Shown here: positions 7,263 to 15,093 of the stretch, in pieces
Numbering within the stretch: the stretch's first letter is position 1
Layout of the letters: each line of letters opens with the position of its first letter
IMG/VR virus record: IMGVR_UViG_3300050121_000217
Coordinates: 1 to 32,331 of that record
Origin: a virus
DNA length: 32,331 nt
Strand: one strand, 5' to 3'
Program-made: the position numbers and the translations under genes
Notes under the pieces: generated by a model
Seen by the model: only the letters and a program-made list of their open reading frames with translations
Told to the model about the DNA's origin: nothing
The model's database searches: none

Positions 7263-8636
7263 ATGAAAATTAAATTTAATGCATTCTTAGCATCTATTAT
7301 TATTTTAACAACTTTATCATCTTGTTCAAGTGTTTCAAATGGTTTAAAAGAAGGTCTTAATTCAGCTAAATCACAAATTTCATCAACAATAAATGATTCT
7401 TCATCGAATTTATTATTAAGTAAAAGTAATTCGATTGTTTCAAGCTCTCAATCATCCAAAGCAGCAGTTGTTACACAAAAAGTAAGTGGCAACCTAAAAG
7501 TAAGTTATATAGATGTAGGTCAAGCGGATAGCATATTAATAACACTAAATCAACATTCAATGCTAATTGATGCAGGAAACAACGAAGACGGTACAACTGT
7601 CGTTAATTACATTAAATCTCAAGGTGTTAGTAAGTTTGATTATGTTATTGGTACACATCCACACGAGGATCATATCGGTGGCTTAGATAATGTTATTAAT
7701 ACATTTAGCATTAATACAATAATAATGCCAAATATTACGAGTACAACAAAGACATTTGAGGACGTACTTACAGCAATAAGTAATAAAAAACTAAAAATAA
7801 CAAAACCAGTGTCAGGCACAACTTATTCATTAGATGGAGCGGTCATAACCATATTAGCACCAAATAATAGTAGTTATGATGATTTGAATAATTATTCAGT
7901 AGTGATTAAACTTGATTATGGTAAAACCTCTTTCATATTTGCTGGAGATGCAGAAAATATATCTGAATCTGAAATGCTATCTAAAAAATATAATTTAAAA
8001 TCCGATGTCTTAAAGGTTGGACATCATGGGAGTGATTCTTCTACAACTTCTAATTTCTTAAAAGCTGTAAGCCCTAAATATGCAATTATATCTGTGGGAA
8101 CTGGTAATACATATGGTCATCCAACGCAAAATACTTTGAATAAATTAAGCACTGCTGGAGTTATAGTTTATAGAACTGATTTAAGTGGTACTATTATTGC
8201 AACAAGTGACGGTAATACAATTAAATTTGACAAACAAGCTTCACCTATAAAACCACAAGCACCTCCTGTTTCTTCAATTGTTTCAACAGTATCAAAAGTT
8301 GCTTCGTCAAATATTACTTCATCAATACCAACTGTTATTTCATCTGGAGCCACTGCAACAACATCTAATATAACACTTGTGAGTTTAACAAGTCCAATTT
8401 CAAGAAATGCAATTGCAACCATCGCTATTAAAGGAAAGCCAAACACAGAATATAGCATTGCAGTTCATTATAGTTCTGGGGATTCTAAGGCTTCTGGTTT
8501 AGAAAACAAAGTATCAGATGCAAACGGAGATGTTTCTTGGTCATGGAAAATTGGTGGTCAGACAACATTGGGGACTTATGGTATAACTATTAGTGGAGGT
8601 AGCCAAACATTAAATTCTAATTTTACAGTTCAATAG
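7263..8636 (+). CDS. Secreted metallo-beta-lactamase-fold lipoprotein (ComEC-like hydrolase domain)
   Basis: The ATG at 7263 follows GGAGGG at good spacing; the frame opens earlier, but the signal peptide starts here. Residues 1-20 form a lipoprotein signal (basic start, FLASIIILTTLSSC), so the protein should be anchored outside the membrane. A Ser/Asn-rich linker follows. The metallo-beta-lactamase domain shows SYIDVGQADSILI, HPHEDHIGG at residues 132-140, a FAGDA motif, and GHHGSDSS then GHP, as in the C-terminal nuclease-like domain of ComEC. After a Ser/Thr/Pro-rich linker, the last ~90 residues look like an Ig-like beta sandwich. Such stand-alone proteins occur widely in Firmicutes. The substrate is not known; extracellular nuclease or phosphodiesterase activity is inference. 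No ComEC membrane channel is encoded nearby, so a direct competence role is unlikely. Confidence 0.85.
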   Translation: MKIKFNAFLASIIILTTLSSCSSVSNGLKEGLNSAKSQISSTINDSSSNLLLSKSNSIVSSSQSSKAAVVTQKVSGNLKVSYIDVGQADSILITLNQHSMLIDAGNNEDGTTVVNYIKSQGVSKFDYVIGTHPHEDHIGGLDNVINTFSINTIIMPNITSTTKTFEDVLTAISNKKLKITKPVSGTTYSLDGAVITILAPNNSSYDDLNNYSVVIKLDYGKTSFIFAGDAENISESEMLSKKYNLKSDVLKVGHHGSDSSTTSNFLKAVSPKYAIISVGTGNTYGHPTQNTLNKLSTAGVIVYRTDLSGTIIATSDGNTIKFDKQASPIKPQAPPVSSIVSTVSKVASSNITSSIPTVISSGATATTSNITLVSLTSPISRNAIATIAIKGKPNTEYSIAVHYSSGDSKASGLENKVSDANGDVSWSWKIGGQTTLGTYGITISGGSQTLNSNFTVQ

Positions 8637-8663
8637 AATGTTGATATCTAATATATAATATTT

Positions 8664-8700
8664 TTGCCTCATAATCTTTTAAGGTTAAGAGGCAAGTTTT
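8664..8700 (+). terminator. Probable terminator of the lipoprotein gene
   Basis: TTGCCTC (8664-8670) pairs with GAGGCAA (8689-8695), extended by TAA/TTA after a mismatch, and is followed by GTTTT. The stem is short but well placed 28 nt after the stop codon. Confidence 0.5.
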
Positions 8701-8748
8701 ATAACAAAAAATCCATTCAGCGTTATGCGGGGGGCAATTAAAAAATAA

Positions 8749-8770
8749 ACTGTACCCTATAGAATGGACA
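8749..8770. mobile_element. Possible solo terminal repeat of an IS3-family element
   Basis: Read on the minus strand, TGTCCATTCTATAGGGTACA resembles terminal repeats of IS3-family elements as I remember them. No transposase frame or partner end is visible, so at most a remnant is left. Apart from this and the terminator, 8637-9079 holds no gene that I can support. Confidence 0.3.
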
Positions 8771-9079
8771 ACGAAAAGGTGTAGTAACCCGTTTTGTGGA
8801 CACAAAAAAAGTGCAAACAATTGCTTGTCGTCTTTACCATATTTATGTTGATTTATTGGATAACATAGGATATACTGTTAAGTGAAAACAAAGTGTTTTT
8901 TTAGTGTTGTTAAAAATCGCATATTGCCTATAATTACCAGTTGATAAATAAGTTATTTAAATTTGGTTCTAAAAAATCAATGGCATTGATCAATCATTTT
9001 TATGAATATTTATCAGATATTATATTAGAGTTTTTATTGCCACTGCTAGTTTATGTTAACAGATAATTTGGAGGTACAT

Positions 9080-10573
9080 ATGTATTCAGTAAATCTATAT
9101 GCTTTGTCTCGAATAAATGACAAAGATATATTTTCCAAATATTATAATTTCTTATCAAAAAGGAAAAAGAAAATTGTCGTAAAAAAACATGAACAAGAGT
9201 CACTAAAAACTTTAGTTGATACTTTGATTGCTAATGATATAATTTTAGATGAATTAGATTTCTTTTTTTATAATTATGCAATTCCGCAAATTGGCAAAGA
9301 GTTTGATATATTGAAAATTGATGATAACTATGTACTAAATATTGAACTTAAAAGCCAACCAGTTACAGAAGAGGCAATGAAAAATCAATTATTAAGAAAC
9401 AAATATTATTTAAGCCATTTGCAACAGGAACAATATTTTTTCACATATGTTGATTCTATAAATAAATTTTACACCTTAAGTAAATCTTCTAAATTGCTGG
9501 AGTGTAGTATTTCTCAGCTAATTACTATACTAAAACAAATGTCCAATCCGTATAGAGAAAATATTGATCAGCTCTTCCGTATATCAGATTTTTTGGTGTC
9601 TCCATTGAATACGCCTCAAGAGTTCATAAATGATGATTATTTTTTAACACAGCAACAAGAAGATTATAAAAATCAAATTCTAAATATTATTAGCAATAAA
9701 CGGTCGGATTTACACCAATTTTTCAGTATTAAAGGATCGCCAGGAACAGGTAAGACTCTACTTCTTTATGATATTGCTAAAAAGCTTTGTGATGAAAACG
9801 ACTGCTGTATGATCCATTGTGGAAATCTCTCTAATGGTCATTTGTATTTAAATACAAAAATCAAAAATTTAGATATCATATCAGCAAAGCAAGCTGGAAC
9901 AATAGAGGATTTTTCAAAATTTAATTTTATATTTGTAGATGAATCACATCGAATTTATAATAGCACGTTTAATCGTATAGCTGATTCTGTAAAACAAAGT
10001 AACACAACTTGCTTTTGGAGCCTAGATGCCAGACAAACGCTTTCCAAGGCTGAAAGACGTAGGGATATCGCTTCAAATGTTTCGGCATTACCTACACTTA
10101 TTGAATATAAATTATCGGATAAAATTAGAACCAATGTTGAACTTGCTAGTTTTATTAAAGCTTTGTTTGATTTAAGTAAATGCCAAAAGAATCAAATATA
10201 CACAAATGTAAGGATTTCTTTTGCAAACACGCCACAAGAAGCGAAAAAATTAATAGTATATTACAAAAATTTGGGGTATGTATTTATACATTGTACACCC
10301 TCTTCATATTTTTCTAGTTCCTTAGATGCTTATCGTGGTACCTATAACACACATAGTGTGATTGGACAAGAGTTTGATAATATATTAATGGTAATGGATA
10401 AACATTTTTACTATGATCAACAAGGCAAGCTACAAGCTACAACCCATCCCAATCCTGATTATTTATATGATAAATTATTATATCAAGGATTAACTCGTGT
10501 TCGTGAGAAATTAAGCATCATTATAATTGAAGATGAATCTCTGTTTAATAGCATAATTTCAATTGTTTTATAA
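9080..10573 (+). CDS. PD-(D/E)XK nuclease-like domain fused to a DUF2075 (Schlafen-type) ATPase/helicase
   Basis: The ATG at 9080 follows GGAGGT at good spacing. The N-terminal ~200 residues contain GKEFDILKIDDNYVLNIELK, which fits a PD-(D/E)XK nuclease core (Asp76, Glu89, Lys91). Residues 219-226 are a Walker A motif (GSPGTGKT), and FIFVDESHR is the Walker B. SLDARQTLS resembles helicase motif III, and the C-terminus ends with the superfamily 1 motif YQGLTRVREKLSIII. This matches DUF2075 proteins, a group-3 Schlafen-like helicase family. The product is probably a nucleic-acid motor with its own nuclease. The setting, beside a Gabija-like pair and broken accessory genes, suggests phage or plasmid defence; that role is inference. 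It appears to be a single-gene unit. An alternative is a general repair helicase. Confidence 0.8.
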   Translation: MYSVNLYALSRINDKDIFSKYYNFLSKRKKKIVVKKHEQESLKTLVDTLIANDIILDELDFFFYNYAIPQIGKEFDILKIDDNYVLNIELKSQPVTEEAMKNQLLRNKYYLSHLQQEQYFFTYVDSINKFYTLSKSSKLLECSISQLITILKQMSNPYRENIDQLFRISDFLVSPLNTPQEFINDDYFLTQQQEDYKNQILNIISNKRSDLHQFFSIKGSPGTGKTLLLYDIAKKLCDENDCCMIHCGNLSNGHLYLNTKIKNLDIISAKQAGTIEDFSKFNFIFVDESHRIYNSTFNRIADSVKQSNTTCFWSLDARQTLSKAERRRDIASNVSALPTLIEYKLSDKIRTNVELASFIKALFDLSKCQKNQIYTNVRISFANTPQEAKKLIVYYKNLGYVFIHCTPSSYFSSSLDAYRGTYNTHSVIGQEFDNILMVMDKHFYYDQQGKLQATTHPNPDYLYDKLLYQGLTRVREKLSIIIIEDESLFNSIISIVL

Positions 10574-10689
10574 GCTCACTTGGAATGTGTATAGTTATTT
10601 TAAAGAAATTATTAAAAGCAACCATTTAAAAAGTGAGTGCTTTGGGTGGTAACACATAAAATTTGAAACCACGTATTATCATTTTTGCG

Positions 10690-10842
10690 ATGGCGTATCA
10701 ACATTTTGAATTAAATAAACGAAAACACTTAGCACCATGCGGAATGACATGCTGTGATTCCCTGTTTTATCGAAAAGAAATATATGAAGCTGCAAGAAAC
10801 TTTAAGAGCATGATTGAAAAGTTTGAGTATGACAAATTTTAA
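10690..10842 (+). pseudogene. DUF3795-family remnant (N-terminal 50 residues)
   Basis: The 50-residue frame reads MAYQHFELNKRKHLAPCGMT and then continues to YDKF and a stop. The segment LAPCGMTCCDSLFYRKEIYE matches, from memory, the start of cysteine-rich DUF3795 proteins, which are usually ~150-200 residues with further Cys clusters. Those later clusters are missing here. There is no good ribosome binding site. I interpret it as a truncated relic. Nothing else is visible in 10574-10979. Confidence 0.5.
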
Positions 10843-10979
10843 TGCATTTCAGCAATACCAGTATTCAAATAGGTAGTAGAATGGCAATTTGTTAAATCCT
10901 AAAGTATGCATTATCCATACAATCAGTTTTCTATTGTGGGCATTTGACGATGACTTATAAATATAAAGGATGTATTGAA

Positions 10980-11956
10980 ATGATAGACAAAGGAAATGTC
11001 TCCTTTTTTAATGGTAAGAGTATTGTAAAACATACAAACACAAACCAGAAAATTTATCACTACACATCTCCGATGGGTCTTTATTCCATTATAGAAAATA
11101 AAAGGGTGTGGTTTACAGACTGCCAATTTATGAATGACATGTCGGAATTTGTGTACATCAAAAAAGTTCTTTTACATGCCCTAGACTCGAAAGAATGGAA
11201 AAACGTCAAAGATATGCAGGAGTATGCAGACTATATTTTGTCGACTCCTTATCAATCATTTGAATTAAATGAACATGACGCAAATAAGCCATTTTCTTTC
11301 TGTTTTACTGATTCAAGATATTACTTATTTTGTACATCACTAAAATCAGACAGCCATAATATGTGGAGCTATTTTATGCATAATGGAAATTATACAGGCT
11401 ATAACATTGGTTTTGATGTTGCCCGATTTGTTAATCTATTTTCGTCTTTTCCTGGCGTAACTTTAACACATGGAAAGGTAATTTATGATGAGGATGAACA
11501 AGTGAAACAGGTAAAAGACAAAATAGGTCTTCTCAATATTCAATTTGAAAAAGAATTGGAAAAAAAAGCAAATATTCTGATCAACATGGAAATGAGTATG
11601 ATCCAGAAGAAATTTTTATTAACGAATATCAAGATAATCTATCTGAATTTTTGCAAGAACGTTGTCTGTTTTTTAAACACCATGCATTCGCAAGTGAAGA
11701 CGAATATCGTTTTGTGCTAAAAGTGAAATGCAACTATGCTGGAGATAATTTAATATTAAAACATCGAATTGGAAATAATGGAGTTATCATTCCTTATAGA
11801 GAGTTTAGCTTTGATCCTAAACAGGTTATTGATAAAATTATTTTAGCTCCAATGATGGAAAAGGAAATTGCTAAAGCAGGTCTAATTAGTTTATTGGGAC
11901 TTTCATATGAAAAGCAGTTTGATATTAAGTATTCTGAGATTGATGTCCGCTTTTAG
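10980..11956 (+). pseudogene. DUF2971 protein gene split by one -1 frameshift in an A8 run
   Basis: The ATG at 10980 follows AAAGGATG. The first frame shows the DUF2971 start (YHYTSPMGLYSIIENKRVWFTDCQFMND in two adjoining segments) and FCFTDSRYYLFCTSLKSDSHNMWSYF in the middle. After the run of eight A (11560-11567) this frame drifts into unrelated sequence. The -1 frame continues as a proper DUF2971 tail (FFKHHAFASEDEYRF, then IILAPMMEKEI) to 11956. Joining at the A run gives 325 residues, a normal length. DUF2971 proteins are of unknown function and common in accessory and defence regions. The shift could be a true mutation, phase variation, ribosomal or polymerase slippage on A AAA AAA G, or a sequencing error, so the gene may still yield some full-length product. 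Confidence 0.7.
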
Positions 11957-12048
11957 TATTAAGATTTTTCAATCACTTTCCAATCGTTCATTTAAATTCG
12001 AAATTAAAAAAATATGCGAAATTTACGACCATTGAAAGGGGTAAAGTT

Positions 12049-12255
12049 ATGTTAAACCAGAATCACGCACAAAAGAATATTGCTGCAAAACTAAGTAACG
12101 ATCAAAAACTAAGCATTAAAAACTTTATACAAGGTTCAATATATTGTTTTTGTAAGAATTGTCTGAATAGATGGTTTGCAGCAAGAGATTTATTTGGCGG
12201 TGAGAATTTCTATTGGGGACGGCATCAAGTGAAACTGCTCAACATTTTTATGTAA
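12049..12255 (+). pseudogene. N-terminal fragment of an uncharacterised small protein gene
   Basis: The ATG at 12049 has AGGGG eight bases upstream and encodes 68 residues. The first ~54 (including FIQGSIYCFCKNC and WFAARDLFGGENFYW) look like the start of a longer conserved small-protein family that I recall without a name. The last ~14 residues (RHQVKLLNIFM) look like out-of-frame translation, because the same bases in another frame encode the tail of an acetyltransferase. Two genes therefore appear to have been fused by deletion near 12215. The shortened product could still be translated, but it is unlikely to be functional. Confidence 0.45.
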
Positions 12256-12338
12256 AATTAGGTTATACTGCAATCGATAGTTTTATATTAACCAAGGAAC
12301 CACTTGAAATTATTTTTTTAGAAGAATATATAAAATAA
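12219..12338 (+). pseudogene. C-terminal remnant of a GNAT-family acetyltransferase
   Basis: In the frame starting at 12219 the sequence reads TASSETAQHFYVKLGYTAID and then ends FILTKEPLEIIFLEEYIK before a stop. The AxxFYxKLGY pattern is the typical C-terminal part of GNAT N-acetyltransferases, where the acetyl-CoA domain closes. The N-terminal ~100 residues, including the acetyl-CoA loop, are absent. The remnant overlaps the end of the preceding fragment in a different frame, marking a deletion junction. Confidence 0.6.
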
Positions 12339-12433
12339 AAGGTTCTTGAATAAAAACAATCAGCAACATCTCAATTCACATTAGGCTCATAATGGGAAGT
12401 TGAAAATTTGGGCGAGATATAGGAGGCTTGTTA

Positions 12434-13303
12434 ATGGATAATATAAATTCTATACAGAAAGCAATATCACTTTCACGTCAAATACAAGAACATCTTAACA
12501 AAGATATACTTAAGGAAGGACAGCCACTTATAATTTTGGAGAAATACGAATGGCTTCGTGAAGTGTTATCTTTGCTTGCGAAACAATCCAATCTTTTAGA
12601 AAGTTGTATTTTGCTATTGGAAAATAATATGGAGCAAGAGGCATATATTCTTGCCCGAAGCCAATTTAATAACATGCTTTGGATTTCATATATATGTAAT
12701 GATAATAATAATGTGAGGGTAAAAGAATATTTTTATGAGCCCCATATAACTCAACTTCAGCAACTTAATAATATAAAAAAATATTTGCTTCATTTACCAG
12801 AAGATACCCAACAATTTGAGAAATTTTCTACGCTTGATTTAGGGACTATAGTTTCAAATATTGATAAGATTAAAGCTATACTCAAAGCCGAAGGATATGT
12901 TGTAGATAACCCTCAGAAACCTTTAAGAAATAAGAACATTTTCGAATTAACCGATAAGGATCCATTGTTGCTTGGAATGTATAATTCTTTTTATAATGAT
13001 GCCAGTAAATTTGAACATGCTGATATATCAACTGTGAAAAATTATAGAAATTCGGTTGTAGATGATGTTTCGACTAATATTGCATTTGTATTTGATTTGA
13101 GTAAATCCAATAATGTTTTATGGAAGTCGGTTTTTAATTATACTCTTACAATCCTTTTTCAATCAATTAATACTTTATATATTCGTATTAAGAAATATGA
13201 TAATCACTTGTTTGATTTCAAGCAATTTGAAGAAGCTGATTTTTGTTCCGTCATTGTTAATATCAAAACTGCATCTGATATAGTCGACTCTATAACGGAA
13301 TAA
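12434..13303 (+). CDS. DUF5677-like protein of unknown function
   Basis: The ATG at 12434 follows AGGAGG by seven bases; a TTG two codons earlier is less well placed. The 289-residue product is all-helical and soluble, with no signal peptide. LLESCILLLENNMEQEAYILARSQF followed by an aromatic, Tyr-rich helix, and later YNSFYNDASKFEHADISTVK, resemble DUF5677 proteins, which carry similar Arg and His positions in paired helices. That assignment is from memory and moderate. The function is unknown. The gene lies 161 bp before the Gabija-like pair on the same strand. No terminator is visible between them, so it could be co-transcribed, but each has its own strong ribosome binding site. It may simply be another accessory gene. 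Confidence 0.6.
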   Translation: MDNINSIQKAISLSRQIQEHLNKDILKEGQPLIILEKYEWLREVLSLLAKQSNLLESCILLLENNMEQEAYILARSQFNNMLWISYICNDNNNVRVKEYFYEPHITQLQQLNNIKKYLLHLPEDTQQFEKFSTLDLGTIVSNIDKIKAILKAEGYVVDNPQKPLRNKNIFELTDKDPLLLGMYNSFYNDASKFEHADISTVKNYRNSVVDDVSTNIAFVFDLSKSNNVLWKSVFNYTLTILFQSINTLYIRIKKYDNHLFDFKQFEEADFCSVIVNIKTASDIVDSITE

Positions 13304-13464
13304 TTTACTACTAAAAAATTGTATTCAATGGCAACAAATGAAGTTTCTTATTAAAATGCACTTCTTATTATCCATAGTATTCCTGTTTTAGAATACAAAG
13401 TTATTATCATGACTGACAAAAAAACTTAATTGACCTATTGCCATAGATCAAGACGGAGGCTATT

Positions 13465-15093
13465 ATGAAAATTGAGAAAATCAAAATAACTAACTATAAA
13501 CTTTTACGCGATGTTGAGTTAGAGCTTAATGAGGGAACGAACATTTTTGTTGGCCAAAATGATTCAGGGAAAAGCTCAATCTTAGAGGCAATCTCCATTG
13601 TGACAACTGGAAAACTCGACGGCTATGTGTTTGAACGTCAAATCAAAGCCAATATATTCAACAGCATTGTACGGAAAGAGTATGTTGAGTCGTTAAAATA
13701 CTATCCTGATGTATTGGAGCCGCCTCAAATATTGTTTGAAGCGTATTGTGAAAATGCAGATGTAAACAGAGAATATGCTGGTACAAACAATTTTTACAAT
13801 GAAGATGTACCTGGAATTAGAGTCTTGGTGTCCTTTGATTCAGAGTACGCAAATACTTACTGTAAAATGCTTAAATGTGGAGACATATATGATATTCCAA
13901 TTGAATTCTACAAAGTGACTTATACATACTTTAAGGGTGAAAAAGTAATATACAGATTTTGTCCGTTGAAGGCTGCAATCATTGACACGACACGAAAAGA
14001 CTATTCTTATGTAGTTGACCGATTTGTTTCTGAGAACATCACCGAATATCTTTCAGGGCAGGAACAAGTTGATCTTAGCACTGCGTACCGTAAAAGCAGA
14101 AATTATTTTCATACGAACGATACAGTTATAAAACTTAATGAAAGCGTCAAGAAAAACGTACATATTGGGGAACGGACAATCTCCATTGATTTAAAAGAAG
14201 AAGATATTGATGATTGGAAAAAGCAGATGTCAATCGTTGTGGATGACACGCCATTTGAAAATATTGGATTTGGAAGCCAGAATATCATCAAAATTGAGTT
14301 GGCACTAAAGCATACTACAGAACAGGTTAACATGGTTCTTATGGAAGAGCCGGAAAACAATCTTTCCTTTACTAACATGCAGAAATTATTGAAACACATA
14401 CAGAAAAGTAATGATAAGCAAATATTTATTTCCACTCACAGCAGTTTTGTTGCTAATAAGCTCGGATTGGAAAATTTGTTCGTTATTAATTGCGGTAATG
14501 CTGTATCCTTGCGTAAATTGAATGAACAGGCGAAACGATATTTCAAAAAGCTTCCGGGCTATGATACGCTACGTCTTGTCCTTGCCGAAAAAGTAATCTT
14601 AGTGGAGGGTCCTACGGATGATTTGATCATCCAGCGTGCCTTCATTGATGAAAATGGAGTATTGCCGTCTGAGCAAGGTATTGACATCATTGTTGTGGAT
14701 TCTCTCGCATTTAAGCGTTACAGCGACATTGCTATTCTAATGAAGAAAAAAGTGCGTATTGTTACAGACAATGACGGCTCAATCCAAGAGAATGTAATCA
14801 ACAAGTATGCTGACTATCTGGGAAGTGAATACATTGAGATAGTTCATGAGACAAACGAAGCACTCAGAACAATTGAGCCAAGTATAGTAGATGTGAATTG
14901 TGAAAACAGTATCCCTACAGAATCGTTCAAACAAGCGATCTCAAAGAGCAATTCCATGATGAAAAAAAGTAAAGATCAAATCCTTGATTTTATGAAAAAT
15001 AACAAAGTGGAATGGGCGATGAGGGTTTTTGAGGCAACAGACAAGATTGTTTATCCGAGGTATATAAAAAATGCTATCAAAGAATTTAATTAG
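13465..15093 (+). CDS. gajA: OLD-family ATPase/TOPRIM endonuclease, GajA-like
   Basis: The ATG at 13465 follows ACGGAGG. The N-terminal half is an ABC/SMC-type ATPase: KIKITNYKLLRD, Walker A GQNDSGKSS (30-38), Walker B MVLMEEPEN (about 290-298), and the switch IFISTHSSF (about 320-328). The C-terminal half is a TOPRIM nuclease domain: VILVEGPTDD with the metal-binding Glu near 381, and VRIVTDNDGS near 432-441. At 542 residues it is close to GajA. In Gabija systems GajA is a nucleotide-sensing DNA-nicking enzyme that assembles with the helicase GajB. Here the next gene is a UvrD-type helicase overlapping by 23 nt, the expected order. All core motifs are intact. The alternative is another OLD-helicase pair outside strict Gabija. 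Confidence 0.75.
   Translation: MKIEKIKITNYKLLRDVELELNEGTNIFVGQNDSGKSSILEAISIVTTGKLDGYVFERQIKANIFNSIVRKEYVESLKYYPDVLEPPQILFEAYCENADVNREYAGTNNFYNEDVPGIRVLVSFDSEYANTYCKMLKCGDIYDIPIEFYKVTYTYFKGEKVIYRFCPLKAAIIDTTRKDYSYVVDRFVSENITEYLSGQEQVDLSTAYRKSRNYFHTNDTVIKLNESVKKNVHIGERTISIDLKEEDIDDWKKQMSIVVDDTPFENIGFGSQNIIKIELALKHTTEQVNMVLMEEPENNLSFTNMQKLLKHIQKSNDKQIFISTHSSFVANKLGLENLFVINCGNAVSLRKLNEQAKRYFKKLPGYDTLRLVLAEKVILVEGPTDDLIIQRAFIDENGVLPSEQGIDIIVVDSLAFKRYSDIAILMKKKVRIVTDNDGSIQENVINKYADYLGSEYIEIVHETNEALRTIEPSIVDVNCENSIPTESFKQAISKSNSMMKKSKDQILDFMKNNKVEWAMRVFEATDKIVYPRYIKNAIKEFN

Noticed and set aside
8623-8820. Minus-strand open frame of 65 residues over the end of the lipoprotein gene
   Set aside because: It crosses the terminator and the IS-like end, has no ribosome binding site, and looks like chance translation.
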